Assembly: GCA_016858145.1 (NCBI GenBank)
Contig: JAEHOE010000027.1
Span: 620,001-684,000, forward strand
Length of the DNA: 64,000 nucleotides
Source: Edaphochlamys debaryana
Lineage: Eukaryota; Chlorophyta; Chlorophyceae; Chlamydomonadales
Direction of reading: 5' to 3'
The first letter of the stretch is position 1, and each line of letters starts with the position of its first letter. The notes under the pieces were generated by a model. It saw nothing but the letters and a program-made list of their open reading frames with translations. It was not told the DNA's origin and ran no database searches. Below, in pieces: positions 11,463 through 21,700 of the stretch. Both the position numbers and the translations under genes were made by a program.

Positions 11463-14400
11463 TCACGAGCGGGCCGCCGGGGCCGTGGCTGCCACGGCCA
11501 CCGGGCCCGGCCGGGACGGCCCCGCTCCGATGACGGCCCGAGTGGACACGTACACCTGGGGGGTGGGGGGGGTGGGGGGGTGAGGGGGTGGGAGAGGGTG
11601 TGTGTAAAGCGTAGCGGTGAGAGCGCCACACAGCCAGTGGGTTAGCCGGAGGGGAAGGCAGAGGGGAGGATGACCTAAAGGGGGCGTTGTGGTGAGAGCT
11701 GGCATGGGGTCGATAGGGATGGTGGACGTGACACTTGCTGCCCACCTGACCAGCCTCACCTCTCGTGCAAAAACACACCCCAACGCACAGCACCCCACAC
11801 CCCAACCCCCCTCAGTCCGCAACCCCCACATCCGCAACCTCCCCCGCCCCCCCCCCCACCCCCTCCGCCGCCCCCCCACCTGCTCCTTGATGGCCATGAG
11901 CAGAGCGGCCGCCAGCACGGTCTGGACCATCTTGAGCCGCATGCCCTGGGTGGCGGTTGGGGATTGTTGGTTGGTGGTTGTCGGTTAGCTGGTGGTTGGC
12001 GATTGGTTAGTCGGCTGGCGGAGCGCGCCCCCAAAGCGCAGAGCGCCGCCAGCCCCCCGCTCCCTCCGCAGGGGCCGGAAGAATGTGGACAGGTCAGCCC
12101 CGTCTGGCGCCAACAAACCATTCCTTCTAGCTGCGGTACCATCAAGCACCTCTAGCTTTGTGACTGCATGTACCTGTCCACCCCCACCTTAAAAAACGCC
12201 GCCAGCCCCTCCCTCCGTAGGATGGCCGCCACGGCGTCCAGCACCCCCGAGTACCGGGCCTCGTGGGCCGTGGAGCTGTTCATGGCCTGGGGGGGGAGGG
12301 GGAAAGGGGGGGGTGTCAAGATGGGGGAAGAGAGGGGAGGGGGAAGGCATGTGTGTTTCGTGGCAGGCCGCACGCGGGGGTATGATGGCAGTGTCGTGCG
12401 TCACCAGGGGTGGAGCTGTTTATGGCCTGGGTGTGTGCTGGGTGGGTGGGTGTGGGAAGGTGAGACGAGGGGGAGGGGAAGTCTGGGGGGGGTGTCGTTG
12501 GTCATGCATCACCTCCCCACCTTCTCCCCACCTTGCCTCTACCCCCCCTCTTGCCTCTCCCCCCCCTCTTGCCTCTACCTGCCTCTAACCCCCCTCTTGC
12601 CTCTACGCCCCCTCTTGCCTCTACCCCCCCCCTCTTGCCTCCCCCCACCTGCAGCCGGCTCTTGATCAGCAGCATGGGGTACGTCACCAGGGTGGCTCCC
12701 AGCTTGGCCAGGGCCGTGAGCAGGAACACGTCACCCGGGCCCAGGCGGGCAGCACTGGGGGGGGGGAGATCGGAGGGGGCAATGGGAGGGCAGCCGGCGG
12801 CGTGGGGTGATGTGGGTCGGCACGAGGCGATGTGGGTCGGCTGAGGGTCCAGCACCGCATGCACACAGGGTTCTCTCACATGATTACCGAAACACATACC
12901 GTATCGCACCCCCAGCACGGTCCTGCACGGCATGCAAAACTGTCCTGTACGGCACGCAGCACGGCTCAGCACTCACGCCTTGCCCCGCGCCGCCGAGCGC
13001 CGCATGCCCAGCAGCTTGCCCGTGAGCCACTCGTACAGAATGTACTGCACACGTGGGGAGGCAGGCGGGCGGGGGTTCAGGAGGGGGAGCACGTGGACAG
13101 GGCACGGGGCGCGGGGGTGCATGGGGGGCGGGTGGGCCACAGCCCGGGCTCCTCTGCCTGCTGCGGCACAGCGCACGGCCCCTGGCCCAGTCTCTGTCTC
13201 TGCCTTAGCACCCTTACCGCTCAGCCCTCGACGCTCCACAGACGCCCCCAGTCCACCGCCCCCGTGCCTCCCAACCCCCGTGCCCCCACCTGCAGCGTGG
13301 GGTTCGCCACCATGACCAGGGAGGGCAGCACACCCTGAGGAGAAGGGGGAGGAAGGCGGGTAAGGGTTCTTGAAACTGACACACCCTGACGTAGAAAGGA
13401 AGTGGGGGGAAGGGGACAGGGGGCACCGTCTCTCGCTCCAGCAGTGCCTCTCCGAGCCACCCACCCTCGAGCGCCCTCTCACCCCCTGCCCTCCACAGCC
13501 ATCCCTAGGCGCCCCCAAGCCGACTGGCCCCCGCTCCCTAAGCTTTCCTTCCGCCCCCAGCCCATTAACGGCACAAGAGGCCACTCACCCTCCAGAACTC
13601 TCCCACCCCCCGCCTCCCCGACCCGACACGCTTGCACACCCTAACCCCCACGCCTCAACCCTCTCCAAGCCACTCACCCTCCAGAACCCGCCCACCCCCG
13701 CCTCCTTGTGCAGCTGCAGCGCCACCTGCCAGGCGCCGCGGCCCCGCACCAGGGGGTCGGGGGAGCGGCCCGCGGCCTGCAGCTGGGTGGACACCACCCA
13801 CACCTGAGAGGGGGGGGGGGAGAGCGGGATGAGGGGGGAGAGGGGGGGTTGCGAAGAGGAGAAGGCACTGCAGAAGGACGGAGAGGGGAGAGGACCGGGC
13901 TCCCCACAGGTGTGGCAGCAAGTAGCCTCCTCTTGCCTCCACACTACCCTTGCCCCCTGCCCCCCCCTCCCCCTCTTGCCTCCTCCCCCCAACCCCCCCC
14001 CCCCACCGGGTTGGTCACCAGCACGTTCCCGCACCCCGCCAGCCCCGCCACCAGCAGCGAGGCGCCCACGGAGATGGCCTGCGTGCGGGAGGAGGCGCCG
14101 GGGGGGAGCGGCGAGGAGCCCTGCTGCCGGGCCTGGGGGGGAGAAGGGAGGGAGGGAGGGGGAGAGGGGGGAGGGAAGTGGGTTGGCGCAATGGCGCTGT
14201 TGCCATGCTCAGAGATCATTGCTAGCAAGGTCACCCTCTCTCCCTAACCCCCAGGCCAGCCCTTCCTCGCTTCAGCCTCGGCCTCCCCACACTCCCCCTT
14301 CCCTCTTACCCCCCTACTCACCACCACGGCCTGCCTGAGGGCCGAGTAGATGTAGAAGTAGACCAGGTTGGACACGGCCTAGGGGGGGGAGGGGAGGGGG

Positions 14401-15610
14401 GAAGGGGAGGGGAGGGGGGAAGGGGAGGGGAGGGGGGAAGGGGAGGGGAGGGGGGAAGGGGAGGGGAGGGGGGTGTTTGAAGCTGAGCGGGATTGCGCCA
14501 GGGGAGGGGGGGGGGGAAAGGACGCGGGCAGGTGGTGACGCCACCCGTGCCTCAGCAGCCGAGCGTCTGTGCCCGCCCTTGCCCTCGTCCCCAACCCGCG
14601 GCCCGCTCCACCACCCGCCACCACTACCGCCATCACCACCACCGCCCCCCACCACCACCATCCCGCTACCACTACCGCCTCCCTCAATCCCTCTCCTAGC
14701 GATGACACGCACCGCGAGGCAGGGCCGCAGCCCAAAGACACCCGCCGGGCTCGACGTTTGGACTACCGGTACCACCCGTCCCCTGCTTCCCATCCCTCAC
14801 CGCCCCCTTCCCATTCACACCCTGCGACACGGTTTTGGGTTTCCTTGAACGGGCCGGATTTCCGCGCGCCTACGCCGCCTCCCCGGCTTACACGAGCAGC
14901 CCTTCCCACCCCTTGAACACACGCCTCAGCGCACCGTGGTTGCCAGGCAGGACCGCCCGTGCCCGCGCATCTGCCCCCCCGGCTTGCTTTCCTAACAAAC
15001 CCCGGCAAGGTGCCCGCCCTTGCCCTCGTCCCCAACCCCCACCCCGCTCCTAGCGATGACACGCACCGTGGCTGCCAGGCAGGGCCGCAGCCCCGCGAAC
15101 AGCGCGGGCCACCCGCGCTCCTCCGAGTACTGTTGGGGGGGGAGGGGGTTGAGGGGTGTGTGGTGCGTGGATACAAGGGGAAGAGCGCGGAGATGGCGGG
15201 GTTTGAGGAGGGGACGGGGGGTTGCGTGGGCCCTCTCGGAGCGCGAGCTGTCGGGGAAGCTGGGCGGACAGCCCCGCCCGCGCAAAACCCCCGTTGGCAA
15301 CTGCCACCTCGGCAAACGGCCTCGCCAACTCGGGCCCTCTCCCCGTGCAAGGCTTCACGACTCGTGCTCCGTGCTGTGACCCCCGCCCCGTCCGCTCGTG
15401 GGCGCGCGCGCTGCTCACGACGAGGAGCTCCTTGATGGGCGAGGGTAGGTGCGCATACTTGAGTCGTAGCTCGCTAGTCCCGCCTTCGCTGCCCTTTTGG
15501 TGTTCGAGGGCCTGCCAGGTTGACACTACGGCTAGAGGGTAGGTCGCTAGGAGGCTCAGCACGCTTCCGACAGCGCCACCCACGGCTTCCACAGCAGCGT
15601 CTGATGCCAT
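11463..15610 (-). CDS. PXN: Peroxisomal NAD/CoA-type mitochondrial-carrier-family transporter
   Basis: Eleven exons join in frame with no gaps to give 346 residues, close to plant PXN (about 330): 15610-15419, 15129-15067, 14378-14322, 14132-14007, 13803-13678, 13334-13290, 13044-12977, 12754-12649, 12286-12188, 11945-11880, 11555-11463. The three carrier repeats are visible: a degenerate first signature (TYPLAVVST), TNPVWVVSTQLQ, and TYPMLLIKSRLQ. GLRPCLAAT followed by AVSNLVYFYIYSAL, and LTALAKLGATLVTYPM, match the SLC25A17/PXN subfamily rather than ADP/ATP carriers. The expected role is exchange of NAD, CoA or adenine nucleotides across the peroxisomal membrane for beta-oxidation. The substrate is inferred from family only. 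The introns are unusually rich in G/C homopolymers, and two of them contain copies of flanking exon ends (13583-13612 and 14568-14965). Confidence 0.88.
13583..13612 (-). repeat. Intronic copy of carrier exon-5 3' end with donor
   Basis: Repeats plus-strand 13671-13700, which contains CACTCACCCTCCAGAAC. The copied segment covers the last bases of exon 5 and its GTGAGT donor and lies about 88 bp downstream inside the intron. Confidence 0.7.
14381..14475. repeat. Purine-rich tandem repeat in carrier intron
   Basis: Near-perfect array of a roughly 18-bp unit built from AGGGGAGGGGGGA, beginning directly beside the exon acceptor at 14378. It forms the pyrimidine tract on the transcribed strand and is a candidate for slippage or G-quadruplex formation. 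Confidence 0.85.
14568..14965 (-). repeat. Broken intronic copies of carrier exon 2 and its flank
   Basis: The plus-strand block 15010-15100 (intron flank, donor and end of exon 2, with GATGACACGCACCG and GCAGGGCCGCAGCCC) recurs in pieces. GTGCCCGCCCTTGCCCTCGT is repeated at about 14568. GATGACACGCACCG...GCAGGGCCGCAGCCC is repeated at 14699-14735 with about 8 bp lost, and a third fragment lies at 14924-14955. All three sit in the intron that follows exon 2. Confidence 0.75.
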
Positions 15611-16030
15611 TTTCCTTGTGCACGTCACATCACTACTGCGTGCTGCGAGCCGGTTCGCGCAAATTTGTTCATCGGGGCGCGAACCCCATGCCAGCATCCC
15701 GCCCGAATTAGGCTGGCGTCGTCTCTAGCTGCAGATACTCCGCCTGAACAAAGGTTTTCAACGCATACATGTAGATCACTCGCAGCGAGGCCAGCAAGCC
15801 TTTAGTCCATCTCGCGCTCACTGCGCCCCGTGCTGCACAGCAAGCTCCCACAAACGGAACCTGTACGAGGCAAGACCTCTAGTTGCCTGTAGCCACTAGG
15901 TCGCCAGCCGGCGCGAGCCCCCGCAGGGCCGGGCGGGGCCCACCGGCCATCCCACCGGCGGCACCGCCACCCCCGCTCAACCCCAGCTGCGCTCGCCCCC
16001 TCGCGGCCCCGGCGGCCCGGACCAGCCGTC
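15611..16030. promoter_or_regulatory. Shared divergent promoter region, carrier and TAF9
   Basis: Only 420 bp separate the two divergent start codons, so both promoters and 5' UTRs must lie here. No TATA box or known motif was identified with confidence. Confidence 0.6.
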
Positions 16031-16450
16031 ATGGCCGCCGAGGGGCGGTCGGACGCCTCGCAGCCGCAGGACGTGGCGACCATGCACCAGCTGCTCCGGT
16101 CCATGGGCGTGGATGAGTTCGAGCCTCGCGTGGTCAACCAGCTCATGGACTTCATGTACAAGTACGCTTCGGACGTGCTTCTAGACGCCGAGGTGTTCTC
16201 GGAACACGCGGGGCGCGCGCCGGGCAGCGTGGACTTGAATGGCGTGACGCTCGCGATCCAGAGCCGGACATCGGGATTCGTGCAGCCCCCGCCGCAAGAG
16301 CGCGTGGCTGAGCTAGCGAAGCTGTACAACGACGTACCGCTGCCGGACATCGTGTCAAAGCCCGGACTGCCGCTGCCGCCCGAGGGCAAGCTGCTGGCAC
16401 AGCCCAACTGGCAGTACGACCCCACGGGGCAGTACCAGCAGCAGCGGTAG
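16031..16450 (+). CDS. TAF9: Transcription initiation factor TFIID subunit 9
   Basis: Single uninterrupted exon of 139 residues, in contrast to its intron-rich neighbours. TAF9 is a histone-fold subunit of TFIID and SAGA that pairs with TAF6 in the nucleus. The histone fold covers about residues 15-80 (LLRSMGVDEFEPRVVNQLMD, then VDLNGVTLAIQSRTS). The conserved downstream block follows, with PPPQERVAELAKLYNDVPLP and PEGKLLAQPNWQYDP matching the family consensus PPPRD...N..PLP...LP...L..PN. The start at 16031 gives a normal N-terminus. The protein is short, ending soon after the conserved region, as in plants and algae. Confidence 0.95.
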   Translation: MAAEGRSDASQPQDVATMHQLLRSMGVDEFEPRVVNQLMDFMYKYASDVLLDAEVFSEHAGRAPGSVDLNGVTLAIQSRTSGFVQPPPQERVAELAKLYNDVPLPDIVSKPGLPLPPEGKLLAQPNWQYDPTGQYQQQR

Positions 16451-18741
16451 CGCCACCTGGGGGCCAGCGTTGGGGGGCAAGTGAACGCACGAGGAGGCTT
16501 GTGGTTGGCTTGGAACTGGTTGCGGTGCCGCCGCGAGGGTTCTGGGGACGGAGATTTCTGAGATGGCGCCTGGCGTGGCGCCCCGTGGAGGCCAGGACGT
16601 CCGTCCAGGCACGGAGGTTGGGGGGCCAAGGAGGCCGAGCTCCTTGGATGGCAGCATGGGAGTTGGGAGTTTGGGGGCCGAGTTAAGGCTGCCGAGGGGA
16701 GCTCACGAACCGCACCTTAGAAGGCTGGCGCCGGACGGTGTCGAGGTGCAGTACAGGCGTGTGCGTTGTGGCCGTTGTGCAGCGGCGCGCCCCTGTGGAC
16801 TACTTGCCGTTGGCCGGCACTCACTGGGCGATGGCTGCTCTCGGCTTATTATGGCGGCGGACCCCATGTGGATCTGCCTGTCGCATCCGGGTTTATGGCT
16901 GCCCAGCACGGAGTGAAGCTGGGCATGAAGCTGGGCAGCGGTGCGCTTGATGGGAGCGAGTGGGTAGCAAAGTACCCAAGACGGTGACGCGTGCCGGGGG
17001 CTGCTGGGGCTGGGAGCTGACGCTTCGAGCATCCGTCGTGGGCGAGTGGGGAATAGCCCCCCCCGGGCAGCACGTTCTTGTTTGGCTCAGGTCCGAGGTG
17101 CTGCGCCAGAGTGGACCGAGGGGGGAGGGCTTGTCCCCATCTCGTCGGGTGATCGGGTGGCCGGAGGTTTGGACTGGTTTGGGGCAGCGATGAGCGCCTG
17201 GACATGCGGTAAGCGGTCTTCTTTGAAAGCTTGAAAGCTGTGTTGTGGAGAACCGTGACCAAGTGCTCTGCGACAGCAGCTGTGCATGCCGTGGGATGAC
17301 CGGTCCATCCGGCTGCCTAGCGCGGATGCGTACCTTCTCGTCCTCCGACGTACAGGGCCATTCGCAACACAGTAGTGTTGCCGATGCAAGCCCATGCAGC
17401 TCAAATAAGGCTCTAAACACATACGGCAACTGTCGTGGCCTCGTTGGTGCAGCCTAGCCGCGCCGGGCTCACTTGGCTGGGAGTAATTTATGCGTCAGTG
17501 CACGCTGGGCTATCTGTGGGCTGCGCAGATACCCGCTTTCCTCACCTAGATGAGCAACGCTCTCGGCTTGAAGGCGGTGCAGCGCAGTGAAGGCTTGGCC
17601 TCCTAATCTGCTAGGCGTACGCACTAGCGCAGCCCATCAGCACGGGATAGCAGCAGCCACAAAGCAGCAGGGGGGGTTGTGCGCTGGCGGTGGCGCGCCA
17701 GGCGCCAACACCAGGCACCACCGACTCTTGGACTTCCGGGCGCCAGAAAACCGTCGCTTGAGCGCCACGCGCGCACATATCGAGGCTGGCCACGAATGTG
17801 ACCCGCTCTGGGCACTGGGGAAAGCTGGCGTTGTCCGCTTAAGAGGCATGGCAAGTGTGTGTTGGCGTGCAATGATCTGCAAGCGGGGGCGGGCAACCGT
17901 GGCGCGCTGGGGCTACCGTCCGGGCCAGTGACACCCCTTTTCAAGTCGAGGGGCACCCGCTGCTGCTGCGATGTGCGCGGGGTGGATGGATGGACATGTG
18001 GGCCGACGTCGCGACGCGACAAGCGTGGCGCGTCCTCGCGTACAGGGCGGCGCGCACACCGCGGGCTCGATTGCGCGGTTGATCGGGGGCGTGCGGACGG
18101 GGCATCGACGTCAGCTCGGCAATAGTCAGCGGGCGCCGTAAGCAGGCACCGTGACGAACTGCCGTCATGCTCGCGCTTAGGGCACCGGCTGTTGATGCCG
18201 AGCGAGCCCCGCTTGCACCTCGCGACCCTCGCATCATCAGTGTGTTTTGCTTTAACACATGCAGCGCGCCTGAAGCAAACGGGAGCGGGGTAAAGATTTT
18301 CGGGTGGTTGGGGGTTGGCGCCATCGTGCTCGCCGGCGTCAGCTCAGGGCTGATAAGCCCGTCCGCTTGCATACCCAGCTTGTTCCCGGGTCACAGAGCA
18401 AAACACCAATACGCTCGCCACGACTCGGAAGCCCTTTTGCGAGTTGACACTGCTCGCAGCGTGCTGACAGCGACACCACTCGGACCCCAGACAACAGCAG
18501 GCAGCCACAATGCAGCGACTCGAGGTTCTAGCCCGCCAGCTTACCGCCGGTGCGACCTGAGGCGTGAATCGCAAGGGTTGCGGGTGTTGTGGGCGTTCCA
18601 GCGCAAGTCCCTGCCCCGTCGACGCGATTATCATGTATCCGCGTTTTGCATTGAAGCCGCGCCGGCCGCTTGCAGAAACACGGGGCGAGGGCGTCAGCGG
18701 CTGGTTCCGAAGCTGACCGCATCGATGTCTCTCCTGTGCAG
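16451..18741. other. TAF9 3' region and unresolved 5' end of acetyl-CoA synthetase
   Basis: This 2.3-kb stretch has no recognisable domain on either strand. It must contain the TAF9 3' UTR and the promoter and first exon of the synthetase gene. An ATG at 18167 with a short open frame to a possible donor near 18288 was considered as that exon, but its phase does not fit the acceptor at 18741. Confidence 0.4.
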
Positions 18742-21700
18742 GCGCGGCGACTGAGGACCGGCCCCCGCTGGTTCGCAGCCATGAGGAGTACCAGGCGCTG
18801 TACAAGAAGTCCATCGAGGACCCAGAGGGCTTTTGGGGCGAGATGGCGCAGAGCTATCACTGGCACACCAAGGCAAGCTTATCCTCGACGCGTATCCGTA
18901 GCTATCGCATTGCCGCCGACACCCCTGAGACTCTCAGCTCTCCACACGAACCCCGCCCCCCAAACCCGCCTTCTCCCTCAAAACCCCTTCCTCACCAGCC
19001 TCCCCACCCCGCTCCCACGCACCGCAGTTCCCCCCGCGCGGCCACCTGACCTACAACACCGACCTCCGCCGTGGCCCGGTCAACATCCAGTTCTTCCGCG
19101 GCGGCACCACCAACATCTCCTACAACTGCCTCGACCGATGGGTGGAGGCGGGCCGCGGCGAGAGCCCCGCCATCCTGTGGGAGGGCAACGACGAGTCCGA
19201 GCGCAAGACCATCAGCTACCGCCAGCTCCTCGACGAGGTCTGCCGCATCGCCAACTGGCTCAAGGCGCACGGCGTCAAGAAGGGCGACAGTGAGTCATGC
19301 GCGCTCCGAGCTCGTGCGTCAACACCCCCCCTCCTGTCGCCTTCCCGCCCCCCCCGCATGCCCTCTTCTTCTGGCTCACACCCCGCCCTCCTTCCCCAGC
19401 CTCAACCCCCTAACCCTCCACCCTCCCACCCCTCTTACCCCCCCCCCCCAGCCGTGACCATCTACCTGCCCATGGTCCCCGAGCTGCCCGCCGCCATGCT
19501 CGCCTGCGCTCGGCTGGGGGCGGTGCACAGTGTGGTGTTCGGCGGCTTCTCGGCAGAGTCCGTGGCGCAGCGCGTCATGGACTGCAAGTGAGTCGGGTCG
19601 TTGGCGGTTGTTGGTTGGAAGGTTGGCGGTTGGTTGGTAGGTTGGTAGGTGGGTCGGTTGGTTGGCAGGTGGTGAGTGGCGGGGAGGGAGAGGGGAGTAC
19701 CGCGAGGGAGTACCGGGAGGGGGACCGGAAGTTGGAGGATGCAGCGGCTACAGCACCCGTGCTGGTGAGAGGGCGGTCGGAGGGCAGTGTAGGGTTCTCT
19801 CTTGACGGCCCTCCTCCTCAACCCCCTTCCCCGCCCAATCCCCTCTACCCCCAGCGGCAAGATCATCCTCACCGCCACGGGCATCAACCGCGGCACCAAG
19901 CCCATCGGTCTCAAGACCATTGTGGACGCGGCGTGCGCGCTGTGCGCCAAGTCGGGGCACGCCGTGGCGTCCGTGCTATGCCTCGAGGTGGCGAATGCCG
20001 TACCGGCCGCCGCCACGCCGTGGCACGCGGGCCGCGATGAGTGGTGGGCGGAGGCAGTGGGCGCGCAGGTGGGGCCCGGCTGGAGGGGGGGCGGGCGGCC
20101 GAGAGGGGGCCGGGTGGGGGCAGGTGGAGGCTCGGGGATGGGCGAGAGCGGGCTCGAGATGTGGGTGGGTACAGGTGGGGGGCCTCAGGGGGGCCCTGGG
20201 GGCGGGCGAGGGAGTGCTCGAGGTGGGGGCGGGAACGGGGAAGGGCGGTGTGGGGTCAGGAGGCAAGGGTTGCGGGCCGCGCGCTGCTCCCCGAAAAGAC
20301 AGGAGGCACCCTTGCTGCTGCAGCTACCGCTGCGGCTGCGGCCGCTGCTATCCCCAATTCACCATTGCCTGTGATCTATTGCTCTATTCCGCGTCCTGTC
20401 CTCCCCTTTGACGTTCCTCCGCCCCTCCCGCTGCCCCCACCCCAGACCCCCGACTGCCCCCCCGTGTGGCTGGCGGCAGAGGACCGCTCCTTCCTGCTCT
20501 ACACATCCGGGTCCACGGGCAAGCCCAAGGTGGGGGGAGGGGTTAGGTGGGGAACGAAGGGGCCGCGGGTGCAAGAAGCGGGTGTGAAGGGTTGCTTGGG
20601 ATGCCGACTGCACCCCAAACGCCTCCCGCCCCCACTCCCCTTACCCCCCAGGGTGTCGTACACAGCGTTGGCGGCTACATGGTGGGCGCCGGCATCAGCT
20701 GCCGCTACCTGTACGACATGCGCCCGGGTGACGTGGTCTTCAACACGGCCGACTGGTGAGCCGCGCGCCGTACGTGTACGTGTGCCGTACGCCGTACGTG
20801 TGCTATCAACCGCTGCTGCTGCCACCGGCCTCGCTGCCGAAAGGGCTGCCCCTGATGACCTCAGTGTTGCCACTCGATGTCGACAGACCACTCACCTCCC
20901 TCTTTCCTCCCCCTACCACTTACCCATCCCCAATCTCACCCCAGCGGCTGGATCACGGGCCACACCTACCTGGCCTACGGCCCCCTCCTCAATCCCCCTC
21001 CCCCCCCCTCCCCCCCTCCCCCCTCTCCCCCACACCCCTCTCCCCCACACCCCTCTCCCCCTCACCCCTCTCCCCCCCCCCAGCGGCTGGATCACGGGCC
21101 ACACCTACCTGGCCTACGGCCCGCTGCTGTGCGGCGTGACGGTGGTCATGCTGGGGGGCATCCCCACGCACCCCGACGGCGGCCGCGTGTGGCGCATGGT
21201 CGAGCGGTACAAGGTGCGTGCGCACGTTTGCGTGTGCATGTGTCATGCCGTACGTGGTGTGCACGGCACCGCCCCGGGACCCACCTGCCTAGCGGCTCCC
21301 ACCCCACCCGTACGACCGTGCGTGTGGGTGTGCGTCTGCTCCGCGCTGTCCCGATGCAGTGTCCGGTCTGCTCATTCCATTCCGCTGCTTCAACCACGAC
21401 CCCTGCTCACCACAACCCCCATCCCGCCCCCCGCCCCCCCCCCCCCCGCAGGCCCGCCAGTTCTACACTGCGCCCACGCTGCTCCGCTCGCTGCTGCAGC
21501 TGGGGGACGCCTGGCCCAAGCAGTCCGACCTGTCCTCGCTGCGGGTGCTGGCCTCCGCGGGGGAGCCCATGAACGAGCACGCCTGGCACTGGTTCCACGA
21601 GGTGGGCGGGTGGGGGGAAATGGGGGGTTTTGGGGGGCGGGATCCTTCTTGTGGATCTGTTGGATCTTGGAATTGTAGATCTGATGTGGTTGGAACCACC

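Noticed and set aside
18167..18289. Candidate first exon of ACS (ATG at 18167)
   Set aside because: The possible donor leaves the wrong phase for the acceptor at 18741.
20041..21678. 545-residue plus-strand open frame
   Set aside because: It runs through several ACS exons and introns in shifting frames. Conserved ACS motifs appear only when the GT-AG introns are removed.
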